Source of the DNA: Crossaster papposus
Lineage: Eukaryota; Echinodermata; Asteroidea; Velatida; Solasteridae
Direction of reading: 5' to 3'
NCBI GenBank assembly: GCA_037893245.1
Contig: JBAIAA010000251.1
Coordinates: forward strand, 2,585,001-2,649,000
Length of the DNA stretch: 64,000 nucleotides
Shown here: positions 1 through 10,044 of the stretch, piece by piece
How the letters are laid out: the number at the start of each line of letters is the position of its first letter
Position numbering within the stretch: the stretch's first letter is position 1
Notes under the pieces: model-generated
Seen by the model: the letters and a program-made list of their open reading frames with translations, nothing else
Databases searched by the model: none
What the model was told of the DNA's origin: nothing
Position numbers and translations under genes: made by a program

Positions 1-190
1 GTTTGTGCACAAACATCGATGCGCCCAACTCGCATCACTTTGTACATCGAGCCAGTGCTCTTGTAATTAAATATAGCCCCATGCTTATTACGTATATACT
101 CGGCAAGGGTGGACTATCAAATAACAACTATCCAATCAGAGCACGAGCTCATCAGCGTTTCTTAGCAACGCGCCCGGCGCCTACCTAGCC
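1..190. other. 5' edge, upstream of the copy A promoter
   Basis: No gene is visible. The stretch is AT/GC-mixed single-copy-looking DNA that leads into a TATA box. The one open frame (about 60 codons) has no recognisable content. Confidence 0.3.
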
Positions 191-230
191 TATATAGTCG
201 GGGTGCGCTGTATGTGGCTCTCCAGCGGCG
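191..230 (+). promoter_or_regulatory. TATA box and probable start site of copy A
   Basis: TATATAG at 191-197 lies about 25-30 bp upstream of a segment (from about 218) that is conserved as transcribed 5' leader in copy B at 7,073. That spacing is right for a TATA-driven start near 218-225, leaving a leader of about 75-80 nt before the ATG at 300. In copy B the homology begins at the equivalent of 218, so the TATA box is absent there. Start site and usage are inferred. Confidence 0.4.
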
Positions 231-640
231 AGTAGGCGTAATTTGTGAAGGTCGTACGATTATTTCATCAACGGATTTTCTATCAATGCATTGAGGAGAA
301 TGCACGGAGTAGTAGTTTGGGTTGTGCTGCGGATATCGGCATTGGCAGGTAGGTTTGTTGTTTAATAACGCGACAAATCCCGTTTAATAACTGTGATCGA
401 ATGAGTGAATTTTATTTTTCCCAGTGATTAAACGCTTTGTACCTTTTAAATGTACTGGGCCTATAGGCGCAGCATTATTTTTCATAAAAAAAAGATTTGT
501 TGTATTCAATAAAGTAGTTTTAATTTGGCAATGCAACTAATACAAGATGCCAACTGATGAGCCGGTTTTTGCATTATTACGGGCTCATTGTATAGCACAT
601 GCTCAATTAGTGACGATTGTGATATTTAAAAGAGTGACCG
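218..640 (+). repeat. Tandem duplication, copy A, 5' block (leader, exon 1, intron start)
   Basis: The leader (ggcgagtaggcgtaattt), exon 1 and about 290 bp of intron 1 recur in the same order at 7,073-7,168 and 8,251-8,605. Shared landmarks include catgcaaccaat-type intron words such as atgcaactaatacaa and the block ending tagtgacgattgtgatatt. Together with the 3' blocks, this shows that the whole locus was duplicated head to tail. Confidence 0.75.
300..348 (+). CDS. Exon 1, signal peptide of secreted discoidin-type protein (copy A)
   Basis: The ATG at 300 opens 16 codons with a hydrophobic core (MHGVVVWVVLRISALA) followed by Gly in phase 1 and a GTAGGT donor at 349. This looks like a short exon encoding a signal peptide for secretion. 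A similar exon occurs at 52,917 (MNGAAALVLMLMLS, same phase, same donor position), and a decayed duplicate lies at 8,253-8,286. No exon of copy A follows except a remnant at 871-903. The likely partner is therefore the phase-1 exon of copy B near 9,000, which implies an intron of about 8.7 kb. Recognised from hydrophobicity, donor and recurrence; expression is not shown. Confidence 0.6.
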
Positions 641-870
641 GTCACCATAGTTGTACGGTTTTACCAAACTTGACTCCAGCGAGTACGTAGTGCGAAGCCA
701 ATTACCGTACGGTGTGTGGTCCGGGGCCTTGCATGTGGTCCCAGTTAAATAATCTTTTCTGTAAACAGAAACAATTGAGGCCGTTTAACTAGTATTTAAA
801 GGTTTCTCTGTATTGTTGCCCAAATAAATTGGTATGTTATTAACGATTACATTTGGAGGTTTTAATTATT
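641..870. other. Copy A deletion zone between intron 1 and the terminal-exon remnant
   Basis: About 230 bp with no counterpart to copy B's repeat exon or its first two discoidin exons. The middle of the gene is missing here, so the deletion must have joined intron 1 to the last exon of copy A. Confidence 0.4.
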
Positions 871-903
871 GAATTGGAGTTGCTTGGATGTCGCCCTACT
901 TAA
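871..903 (+). pseudogene. Remnant of the terminal discoidin exon, copy A
   Basis: The last ten codons and the TAA (ELELLGCRPT) correspond to the end of copy B's final exon (QFELLGCRPT) at 12,360-12,389, and the homology continues into the 3' flank. The upstream part of the exon, including its splice acceptor, is gone. This is the far edge of the deletion that removed the body of copy A. Confidence 0.7.
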
Positions 904-1420
904 TTTGGCCTAACAGATGATATTCTGATACTGAGTGCTAATTGCACATTGCATTAAAATGAGGCTTTAACTTAATTTGATTACTAAACTATCCATATTA
1001 CCCGCTATATTACCCGCGTTACGACAGAGCCAGGGGGCAATGGGTTGTATCTCCACGACAGAGTTAACAAAGGTAAACACACTGTGCGTGCATCGTGGCT
1101 AAAAAGAAAGAAAAAACAAACCTCTGAAATACACTTTAAAAAGTTCTGGGTCATATTTGATTTGGATCAGGGTTCCATGGGCCTGACACTTTTTGGGTCA
1201 AAATTACTCTTCGTTGGTTCATTTTAGGGGTCTTTTTCACCCCCGGAAAAGTGTTATCCTAACCGGGAAAAGTGTCAGGCCCAAAAGTGTCAGGCCCTGA
1301 TCCGGATAAAATCTGACCTGGGACTTTTTAAAGTGTATTTCGAAGGTGTTCTTTGTTTTGCTTTTTAGCCATGGTGAACGCACAGGATGTTTATCCTTGT
1401 TTGTCCAGCTTGGTATTGAT
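904..1420. repeat. Foldback element downstream of the copy A stop (partner at 12,403-13,008)
   Basis: Arms at about 1,068-1,165 and 1,290-1,395 are inverted copies of each other (shared words gtgcg, cgtggctaaaaag, cactttaaaaagt). The same palindrome lies at the same place in copy B, so the insertion is older than the tandem duplication. The outer right arm is shorter here than in copy B. Confidence 0.65.
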
Positions 1421-1424
1421 TGGC

Positions 1425-1675
1425 CTTAAACGTGGTTTCGTTTATATAGGTTGTGAGAAAATAAACATATTTATGTTTTAATTTTGAAATGTACTTTTCA
1501 TACAAAACGTCTACATTATTTTTGGATTATGAGCGTTGGTCTAGATCATTTGGGAGTAATGGTTACTTCCTAACCATTTTAGTTTAAAATATTATCGTCG
1601 TACTCAGTAGTTCATTATTATCCTTGTTTATCTAAATAGATAATATGTAATTACTTGTACCGTGTAAACAAGTCA
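1425..1675 (+). repeat. Tandem duplication, copy A, 3' flank part 1
   Basis: Matches copy B from about 13,271 to 13,526 (gtggtttcgt, ggtctagatcat, cttgtaccgtgtaaacaa). The homology is then interrupted by about 3.4 kb and resumes at 5,034. Confidence 0.7.
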
Positions 1676-1988
1676 TTTGAGGCCCAACTGCTTCAAATAA
1701 TGTATTAACCATATGCGGTCGTTTTGGTTTAAGGGGGCCGAAATAGGGCGATCCTTGGGCAGGCCATTTGGACAACTGTAGTCTTGGTTCCAAGACCTTC
1801 GTGTTGTTTATTATTCCGCGATCACTGACACAAACCACCGATGTTATTTATATTAACTGGACTCGCTCGAAGACTATTGTAATAATATGCAGTACTCATA
1901 TCACGTGATAATGATGTACGGTTAAGCAAATACGTGCAGACCTGAGGGCTATTGTGTTACGCAAAACATGTCCTGACACAAGCCAATA

Positions 1989-2757
1989 AAGTTAGTTTGA
2001 TATTGAATATTGGAAATTCACATAGGTTTGTGCAGCGAATATCTATTTCTTGGGGGGATATTGGATATTGGATATTACATAGGTTTGTGCAGCGAATATC
2101 CATATTTTTAAAGTCCGGGAGGATGAGGCGTAATTGAGATGTACCCCTGTCGTGAATCGCGCCGACGACTAATTTTGTGTGGTAATTCACGGAGGGAAGG
2201 GAACGGAACTTTCATCTGTGATGGGGATGGATCTACTGACATTTTGTTTGGGGGTGGGAAATTTTGGATGGTTAATATAGCCTGCATTTTGCTTTTTTAA
2301 TATCAAAACATATGGGTGCGCATTCTATTAACCGCCTATAAGCTACATGTTTAAGTACTATGCTTTATACTAACAGTAAAAAGGCAAATTAATGAGGACG
2401 AATTCGGGTTTACTTTCAGAGCAACACTGTTTTTTATTTATGTTGGATTTTTGTTGGAAAACAGGACGTCACCTCTACTTTCTGCGATGTTGCTGAAGAA
2501 AATATAGGTTTTCTCGGTGAGCATATGCAATATCCGGGAATTACCGGACAAACTTAGCAGCGCGTCTCGTGGGGAGTCGTCGGTGCCATTCATGGCAGGG
2601 GTACATCTCAATCACGCTTCCTCCTCCCGGACTTAAAAACTATGGAGATTCGCTGCACAACCCTTTGTGAATCTCCAATGTCCAATATCCCCGAAACATA
2701 TGGATATTCGCTGCACAAACCTAAGTGGATCTCCAATATCCAATATCAAACGAACTT
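1989..2757. mobile_element. Foldback / MITE-like element with TIRs of about 190 bp
   Basis: The left arm 1,989-2,175 and the right arm 2,568-2,757 are reverse complements (ends aagttagtttgatattg versus caatatcaaacgaactt). Each arm contains tandem copies of a block around tttgtgcagcgaatatc. The centre of about 390 bp has no coding potential that I recognise. Superfamily not determined. Confidence 0.7.
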
Positions 2758-2964
2758 CATTGTCTTTCCAGATACGCCGCGATTGACCCGTATCGTGTAC
2801 AACTTGTGTACAATGTACATCGACAAAGCAAATCATGGCTGCCCGTCGTTTATTTGTGACGGCGGTTGCAAAGGTATTTATCTTTGGCGTTTACGATTGT
2901 GATGAGTGAAACCACCTTGCTCTGTGGTGAAAACCTCCTAAACGAATGATAATTTCCCCTTTTA

Positions 2965-3235
2965 TTTTAGGGAAACATAGTTTTTGCAGGTAATTATTTT
3001 TGCCAAAATGACGCACGACCTCACTAGATTTGAGGCTAAACATGACGTACGTTGATACACTGGAATAAAAAAAACGTCCCCGCGCCGCGGCACCATAACA
3101 TAACGATTTTGCAGCGGGTCTAGACTAGACCGTAGTACGATGGGGCCGTCCCGGTTGGATGTAGCTTGCACTGCCCCGAAAGATTGGCCACGCAATGCTA
3201 ATAAAAGTCTGCACATTTCGCGCGATGCACGTGCA
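2965..3235. repeat. Dispersed repeat, copy 1 (copy 2 at 15,465-15,730)
   Basis: About 270 bp shared with 15,465-15,730, including ctcactagatttgaggcta, cgtccccgcg and agtctgcacatttcgcgc. No terminal structure is clear. It may be part of an unrecognised transposon, possibly an LTR-like end. Confidence 0.6.
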
Positions 3236-3859
3236 AACAGTCACCATCACATACACTTGTGTATACACTCAGTCATACCCTTTGTATTCTGTGTATCCAT
3301 AGTGAATAATTCATAATAAGGCTTAAACTCGGTCGCTGATTGGATCCCCCGGAAAAGCGACGGAGAATCGTCAAAAACTAAGGTTAACGTTAAGAATTGC
3401 TTGCCAACTAACGCAAGACCCTTGTGAGGATCTAAAATCATGTACGTTTGTCAAACGAGAGGCTCCAGTGCGAACATGGATCCAGCTGCATGCGTGAGAC
3501 CAGAACGCACACGAAACCGGGATTGAAAAAGAGACACGACGTTAACGAATCTGCGCGCGCGCAGGCGCCGAAATAACACAAGGCAAAGATCTTGGGCAAG
3601 ACTAGGACAACTGTTGAGTGACGACAATGTCGTGTATGGTATAGTCGAGTTCACAAGGCTAGAGCGGTCGGTTGTCGCTTTATTTGTGCCAGTTATTTGT
3701 AAATACTGTTGTTGAAGTATATGTGTAAGCTCTTTGTACATTTTATTTGGTTTTGTTTGTTTGTAAAATGTTAATTTGAGCAAAGGCTAATCTCACCAAT
3801 AAACGGTCGGCAAACAATACACATAATGGCGGACAAATGCTCGGCGTAGGCCTAATTCC

Positions 3860-4095
3860 GGTATAAGTCGTACGTACGGCACATAAGGCGTACGTACGAG
3901 TTAAAGTTCATGAGTCGTACTTACGACATGTAAGTCGTACTTACGACATGTAAGTCGTACGTACGACATGTAAGTCGTACGTACGACATGTAAGTCGTAC
4001 GTACTAGTTACATTGCATACGTCGTGCGTACGACATATAAGTCGTACGTACGACATTTATGTCGTACGTACGACATTTAAGTCGTACGTACGACG
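3860..4095. repeat. Palindromic GTCGTACGTACGAC minisatellite
   Basis: About ten units of roughly 20 bp, each consisting of the self-complementary GTCGTACGTACGAC plus a spacer such as atgtaa. Early units carry GTACTTAC variants. Each unit can form its own hairpin, and CpG is kept dense. Confidence 0.85.
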
Positions 4096-4169
4096 AACGA
4101 GTGAGCTAAAGTGATAGAAAATAATTATCGTCACCATTATGAAGCAGAATCAGTGTCAAAAAGATCAAA

Positions 4170-4435
4170 CGTATTTTTACAACTCAGATGCTTTCCTAAC
4201 TCGGATGTATTCCTAATTCGGATGATTTTTGCAAACTCGGATGTTTTTCTAATTCGGATGAATTCGTAATTCGGATGCTTTTTGTAAACTCGGATGTTGT
4301 CTTAATTCGGATACTTTTTGAATTCGTATGCTTTTATAGTTCGGATGCTTTTTATAAACTCGGATGCTTGTTTAATTCGGATGCTTTTCTAGTTCGAATG
4401 CTTTTCGTAAACTCGGATGATTTTTGCATTTGTTT
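4170..4435. repeat. TTCGGATG tandem array
   Basis: Repeated 18-20-bp units built on aactcggatg / aattcggatg plus a T-rich spacer (ctttttct), at least a dozen in direct orientation. The 81-codon open frame here is a by-product of the repeat. Confidence 0.8.
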
Positions 4436-4664
4436 TGCTTCATACATGTCCCTAATACAGCTTCAATTTTACATTACATTAGAAGTAACAATGCTGAAAT
4501 CTAAGGCCTTAATAGATTAATTAATTAATAGGCCTTAATTTTATTTACTTGCATACATAATTCTAACGCCGGTTTTAAATACGGCACGGCAAGATTATAT
4601 AATATTATTAAAACATGTATTTTATGAGTGTATCCAAAGTTAATGAAACGTTGCCCTGTACAAA

Positions 4665-4905
4665 CGTACTACGCCACGAAGTCTCGCGAATCGCAGCGAC
4701 CAGAGACTAAGTTTGCTTGGGTATGTTGAGTTATTGACAGTAATTATAGATCTTGCGATTCGCAGCAATCAGGGACAAAGTTTGCTCGATTATTGACAGT
4801 ACTTATAGGTCTCGCGAAATCGCAGCGATCGGGTACCAAGTTTGGTAACATTTTGTAAAGTTATAGGTTTCGAGGAAACGCAACGATCGGAAACCTAAAT
4901 ATAGA
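4665..4905. repeat. Degenerate tandem repeat of about 70 bp
   Basis: Three to four decayed copies of a block containing tctcgcgaatcgcagcgac and aagtttgctcg. They lie just before a 110-bp stretch that also occurs at 32,465-32,575. Confidence 0.6.
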
Positions 4906-5036
4906 ACTGGCAATAAAACTGCTCAGGCCATACGTAAACAAATCCGTTCGCTTGTCGAAGATGAGTTATGCTGTCCTGTTGCATGGGGTAATAAATCACA
5001 TTTGTCTTTAACATCTTTCTCTGCACGTCTATATCA

Positions 5037-5775
5037 GTTCATCTTAAATGTATGTTCAAATATTATTAGTTGTGGTACATAATAAATTAGGATTAAATGT
5101 AGTCAAAATTACAAAAGCAGTATACTATAATGTTGATAAAGTGTTTGACAGAAACGTTCCATTTCGTTGAAGTCCAACACTTTTTTTGCATTCTATAAAC
5201 TCCCTTTCAATATTTTGTTTGTTAAATGAGGCATACAATATTAAGAAAAATGTTTAATCAACAAAATGCAAATATTCATCTGAGAAGACTGGTATTAATT
5301 CGTAATTAAACTTTAGGTCATGTATATCCCAAAGTTGCCTTACTTTCAATTCCAAAAAGATGAGGTTCGGCAGGAATTATGTAACTATACACAGCAATAA
5401 TGATACTCTTAGACATCCAAACAATTAAATATTTATGCATTGCTCAATATTTCATTGTTCATAAAACATGTAGATAGAGATGGCACTAATAGTTTGCCCA
5501 CTTAATAAAAGTGGTTGGCAAAGTGGAATACTAATTCTTAAATTTGTGGAATTCTTGGCATTGAGAGTTGTACAAGAGATTTTGTTAAAGGATTGTTGCA
5601 CGTGTGCCTTTTATTTTCAACAATGTGTTTTTGTTATACAATTGCATGCATGACTACGTATCCTTGGCAACAGACGTAGATTAATTGTACGTCACTGCTC
5701 CAACGCGAGTTGAAATGATAGTCTTAACAAACCACATTCTGTTTGGGCCAAATCCCGTGTGTAAACGACTTATAA
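5037..5775 (+). repeat. Tandem duplication, copy A, 3' flank part 2
   Basis: Homologous to 13,527-14,485 in the same order (gttcatcttaaatgtatg, tggcattgagagttgta, gcatgactacg). The homology ends near the CXC-like fragment. Confidence 0.7.
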
Positions 5776-5787
5776 GCACTTATTGTA

Positions 5788-5971
5788 ATGGACAGTGTAA
5801 TGGAATTCGCCCATTGCTCATGTAAAAAAAGTCAGTGCACAAAAGGCAAGTGTAGCTGTCTTGAAAACACTCCCATGCACAGACTTGTGCAAGTGCACAA
5901 ACTGTGAAAATATACTGAGTGAAGGGCAGCGCATTTCACCCGAAAGTAATGACTCGGATATTGAGGATTAA
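5788..5971 (+). pseudogene. Tesmin/TSO1-like CXC domain fragment, frameshifted
   Basis: One frame reads HCSCKKSQCTKGKCSC and the next, after a one-base slip, reads CTDLCKCTNCENILSEG up to the stop SNDSDIED. The Cys spacing is that of a CXC (tesmin/TSO1-type) zinc-binding motif, which occurs in chromatin proteins and also at the ends of some transposon proteins. Without the frameshift this would be a C-terminal tail of about 60 residues. No upstream body of a gene is visible. It could be a captured fragment of a mobile element. Confidence 0.45.
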
Positions 5972-7072
5972 ATAATGCCAAAATGAGCATTACATACCGT
6001 CACCGACACTATGAAGTCAGACGCACATCTGCTTTAGTGTTACTTTATAAAAACCAGACGCTGGCGCGAATGATTTTCGTTTTCACAAAGTTACAACACT
6101 TTTACGGAAATACAAAACCAGTTTAAATGCAATTATTTCGTAGTCATGTGAGATTTCAGAAAATATTAATAACAACCTTTAAATTGTTTAAATAAAGTTG
6201 GGTGTTACTTTGTCAATTTGTTTTTTACTCGGTTAGGTAAAATGTGCAAGCATACTGTTATGTGCACTCAATTCCACTTGGGTGTTACTTTGTGGTATCA
6301 TTGACGATATGTCTATCTAAATATGGAATGAGATTTTCACCGCAGAAACATTTTCATATCACACAGTCTTCTTTCCATCCGACTCTCCTTAATACAAACT
6401 CAGCTGGAAATTAACAACATGTTTGTTATAACAGAATTGTGTATTAAAAAAGTACGAGTTGTTGTTCACCGACTCGCATGTACATGTACATTGTTAAAGA
6501 CATGGACACATTTCCGTTTACCGTTACGAATAAACATGTATCAAAGGCTCAAGCTAGAAATCTTCTGGTCGTGTATATATTTATTCGTACAATTTAGATT
6601 TAGATTTGTAACCCCCCCCCCAAAAAAAAATTATAATAAATAAATATAAACAATAAAATAAAATATATAATTATATTAAATAAAACAATAAAACTCTATT
6701 AAAAAGTTCAAAATAGGGCAATAAACAAAATGAAAATTTGTATTGGGACAATAAAACACACTCCAATTTCTCCTTAATCGAATTCTGTGTCTGTATAGTC
6801 CCTTTTTAGCAAGCACAGCAAAAAGCAATCTTTTCCCAATGAAAATGTACACAGCTTTCCAATCCTGGTCAATAGAGGGCGCCCTTTTTATACTGGTGAT
6901 TAAAATGCAAATACTTAATTAACTGGTGAACTTCGAATTGGGGATTTTGGTTTTTAGTGATCCACATGATCCCAGCTAACAGACTGATTCCACTTAGATT
7001 CAAGAGGTGCGCCCCCCAAAAAAAATTGAGCACATTTTGCAGCCATGCCCTGTGGTCTAGTCCACTGTACGT
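5972..7072. other. Intergenic, no gene seen
   Basis: AT-rich with a short C-run/A-run (about 6,610-6,630) and simple TAAATA-type sequence to 6,700. Open frames are short and without recognisable domains. Confidence 0.4.
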
Positions 7073-8286
7073 TGCTCTCCAGAGGCGAGTAGGCGTAATT
7101 TGCGAAGGCCGTACGATTATTATTATTATTAATCGATCGTTGCATGGAAAAAAATAGACAGAGTAGTAAACAGGTCAAAATAAATAAGTCCCCCCTGGGA
7201 AAAGTGAATTTTTCTGGAAAACAGTTAGGCTCCTTAACCTGTTACAACAATGTAAAATGTAAACTGAAATGTTACACATTTATTGTGCAATAAAGTTTCA
7301 CCCAACAGTTAACCTTCGCCTTGTAATGCTGCCATTTATTAGATGTGATGACCAATACAAAATGACACTTTCTTGCACAGGGATTGGACACATGGAGAAA
7401 ATCATGTTTTTGCAGATTTTGTTAATATTCTTTTTTCCATTCAATTAATTTTCCTAAAGTGTACAAATGTAAACATGCATTTAATGTTTTTGTTTTTGTT
7501 TTTAATTTTTTAAGTACAGTAAATTAGAGTCACCCAAGCAAAACATTTGTTTTTAAACATAAAGGTTTTGTGGAAATGGAAAGTAGTTGTTTGGGTCCTT
7601 TCGTCTCAGTAATGGGTTGGCCGTTCTTGCTTATCAACCACTTCAGTACATCGTCAACACAAACTGTTGATAAGATTTCTGATACGGCCTTGGTCAATTC
7701 GCTCCCACGCGTTTTAAATCACTCATTGGGGCATCTTGCAGGCCTAATTTTTTCTCTCACACAAGTCACATTGAAATTGCAAAGGAACCTGAATTATTAA
7801 AACCACTCTTTCCCTGTACTGCCTAACTGACCACAACCCAATGAATCTGTGCAAAGAATTCTCTGAAAGGATTCGAACCACCAACAATCAATAATGTATG
7901 GACCTGAAGGGATTATATACACTTTCAATTGATGTTATTCATTGGTGTTATTCATTCAACCATTAACAGGTCATTCACATTTTTATCCAAACAGGTGACA
8001 ACCATTTGAAGAAAGTTTATTCGTGCGTTTAAATTGTTCATGGGTTTAAAATGTCATCAGTTTGTCCAATTCCTATGCGAAAAAAGTGACATTTTTTATT
8101 GGTCATCACATTTAATAAATGGCAGCCTTTTCAAGGCGAAAGTTAACTGTTGGATGAAACTGTATTGCACAATAAATGTGTAACATTTCAGTTTAAATTT
8201 AACAATTTGTGTAACATTTCCAAAAGGGGACTTATTTCTTTTGACCTGTTTAGTTTGGGCTGTGCTGCGGATATCGGCATTGGCAG
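7073..8286 (+). pseudogene. Copy B exon 1, start codon lost and split by a transposon
   Basis: The leader copy at 7,073-7,168 lines up with copy A 218-313, and the remainder of exon 1 resumes at 8,251-8,286 (ctgtgctgcggatatcggc, then a GTAGAT donor). The ATG of copy A is ATA here, and a 1,082-bp element sits inside the exon. This exon cannot provide a signal peptide, although copy B's downstream exons look healthy. Confidence 0.7.
7169..8250. mobile_element. Non-autonomous DNA transposon, TA target duplication, long TIRs
   Basis: Ends AACAGGTCAAAA...TTTTGACCTGTT with inverted arms of about 180 bp (7,169-7,380 and 8,090-8,250). Duplicated TA lies at 7,167-7,168 and 8,251-8,252. Removing the element restores gagtagTAgtttggg exactly as in copy A, which confirms both boundaries. 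The TA duplication suggests the Tc1/mariner or a related superfamily. The interior (best frame 76 codons at 7,570) shows no transposase. Confidence 0.85.
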
Positions 8287-8605
8287 GTAGATTCGATTTG
8301 TTATAACGCACTAAATTTCGCTTTTAAATTATAGTGATTGATTCAATGCATTTCTTTCTGGGATTGAACGCTGTGTACGTTTTAAATGTACTGGACCTAT
8401 TTTCATAAATTGTGTATATTGTTTGATTCATTATATTATTGTTTGTTTTGACTATGCAACTAATACAATATACCAACATCGCCTCGGGTCCTTAGTCTAG
8501 GCGCATGTGCCGGTTTTTGCATGAATTTCAGACTCCATAAAATACGGACTCTTTGGTATATTGCGCATGCTTTAATTAGTGATGATTATGATATTCTTGG
8601 GGCAA
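8287..8605 (+). repeat. Tandem duplication, copy B, intron 1 block
   Basis: Homologous to copy A 349-640. This supports the duplication and places exon 2 about 0.7 kb downstream of the dead exon 1. Confidence 0.65.
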
Positions 8606-9013
8606 GGAATGAACCCCTTGTTGGAAACAAGAGATATAATTGCAGCAGTGGCAGCTTGTTTAGTGTTATCATCGTTCTCGTTGTGTTTAATGGCCGCCAA
8701 TAATGCTTGTTACCGCATAATTGATCCGGTAACAAACATATTGGCGGCAATATTTGAAAACAAATTGACAACACCCAAAAAGCTGCCACCGCTCATTTTG
8801 CAATGCTTAACACATTCTTAAACTCTGGATGTGCATACCTTGCCAAAAATTGTTATGAGAATTACTCTTCTCGGTCATTTAATACATTTACGGTGGTATA
8901 ATTGTTAATATAAATTGTATATATATTTGTTTGCATTTTTACGTAAGTGCTGGCATCATGTCATCAAATCTGCTTAATTGGATCGGAGTACAACCCACAA
9001 TCTGATATCCCAG

Positions 9014-9913
9014 CCCGTTGGTTCCTAACGTACAAAGATCCATGCGATTGCACCGCTGTGCGTCTCGGCGGGATGCGCATCCCTGCTTCGTCATACCAGC
9101 AAGATGCGCCCCTCTACCTGGACGAGCTTCTCCTCAGCGAGGACTCCGACGAAATTCGAGCATACTTCAACTGTACCCCGGCGACCACGGCGAACCCGGC
9201 GACCACGGCGAACCCGGCGACCACGGCGAACCCGGCGACCACGGCGAACCCGGCGACCTCGGCGAACCTGGCGACCACGGCGAATCCGGCGACCACGGCG
9301 AGCCCGGCGACCACGGCGAGCCCGGCGACCACGGCGAGCCCGGCGACCACGGCGAGCCCGGCGACCACGGCGAGCCCGGCGACCACGGCGAGCCCAGCGA
9401 CTACGGCAAACCTGGCAACCACGGAGAGCCTGGCGATCACGGCGAACCTGGCGACCACGGCGATCACGGCGAGCCCGGCGACCACGGAGAGCCTGGCGAC
9501 CACGACGAGCCTGGCGACCACGGCGAGCCCAGCGACCACGACGAGCCCGGCGACCACGGCGATCCCGGCGACTACGGAAAACCTGGCGACCACGGCGAAC
9601 CCGGCGATCACGGCGAGCCCGGCGACCACGGCGAGGCCAGCGACCACGGCGAGCCCGGCGACCACGGCGAACCTGGCGACCACGGCGAGCCCGGCGATCA
9701 CGGCGAACCTGGCGACCACGGCGATCACGGCAAGCCTGGCGACCACGGCGAGCCCGGCGAAAACGGCGAGCCTGGCGACTACGACGAGCCCGGCGACCAC
9801 GGCGAGCCCGACGACCACGGCGAGCCCGGGGACCACGGCGAGCATGGCGACCACGGCGAGCCCGGCGACCACGGCGAGCCCGGCGACCACGTCGAGCCTG
9901 GCGACCCCTGAGA
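9014..9913 (+). CDS. Exon 2, Pro/Ala/Thr repeat linker (frame A), secreted discoidin protein
   Basis: In this frame an acceptor at 9,013 (gatatcccag; alternative 8,947) joins exon 1 in phase 1. The exon reads RWFLTYKDPCDCTAVRL, then an acidic stretch (LDELLLSEDSDEIRAYFNC), then about 240 residues of ATTANP / ATTASP units. The donor at 9,914 (GAGA|gtaaga) leaves phase 1 and fits the discoidin exon at 10,045 exactly. The product would be a secreted protein of about 472 residues: signal peptide, Thr-rich (possibly O-glycosylated) linker, C-terminal discoidin domain. The 18-bp unit has no stops in at least four frames, and base changes between units fit the other frame better (see the 9,100-9,911 entry), so the reading frame is uncertain. 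Confidence 0.5.
9100..9911 (+). CDS. Exon 2 alternative frame, collagen-like Gly-X-Y (frame B)
   Basis: Read one base over, the same DNA encodes 81 uninterrupted triplets from 9,180, mostly GDH-GEP, ending in TGA at 9,909-9,911. An acceptor at 9,099 (ttcgtcataccag) would join exon 1 in the right phase (G|CA gives Ala), and AATAAA follows at 9,938, so a short secreted collagen-like product is possible. By hand count about 30 unit differences fall at third positions of this frame (GAA/GAG, CCC/CCT, GAC/GAT, GGC/GGA), against about 13 at first and 7 at second positions. That is what selection on Gly-X-Y would leave. In this frame four to eight Gly positions are replaced by Ser, Asp or Val. Block spreading of units inflates the counts. 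Confidence 0.35.
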
Positions 9914-9937
9914 GTAAGATGTTATCTAATACAATTT

Positions 9938-9943
9938 AATAAA
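9938..9943 (+). terminator. AATAAA just after the collagen-frame stop
   Basis: Canonical polyadenylation hexamer 27 bp past the TGA of the Gly-X-Y frame and inside the intron of the discoidin frame. If used, it would end a short transcript. Confidence 0.3.
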
Positions 9944-10044
9944 AACTACTATTCTTTTGTTATACAAACTACAGCATTATGATTACGTTTCAGGCCCGAG
10001 TACATGTTGTCATGATACTCACGCTTTATTTTCTCTTTTGGCAG

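Larger units (their letters stand above)
1676..5036. mobile_element. Composite 3.4-kb insertion in copy A's 3' flank
   Basis: Copy B reads straight through this point (gtaaacaaatcagttcatc), whereas copy A has 3.36 kb between the two halves, flanked by a possible TCA duplication (1,673-1,675 and 5,034-5,036). Inside are a foldback element, a dispersed repeat and three tandem arrays. The last 110 bp (4,900-5,010: ctggcaataaa, gcatggggtaataa) resemble 32,465-32,575 next to the DIRS-like element, so the insert may derive from that family or contain its end. No intact protein was found. Confidence 0.5.

Noticed and set aside
3860-4095. CRISPR-like array
   Set aside because: Spacers are not unique and the unit is a short palindrome in an animal genome; it is a minisatellite.
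4275-4520. 81-codon open frame
   Set aside because: Produced by the TTCGGATG tandem array.
9104-9982. Long Arg/Pro-rich frame and the minus-strand Val/Ala/Gly frame over the repeat exon
   Set aside because: Both are open only because the 18-bp unit lacks stops. Neither fits the splice phases of the flanking exons or the substitution pattern.
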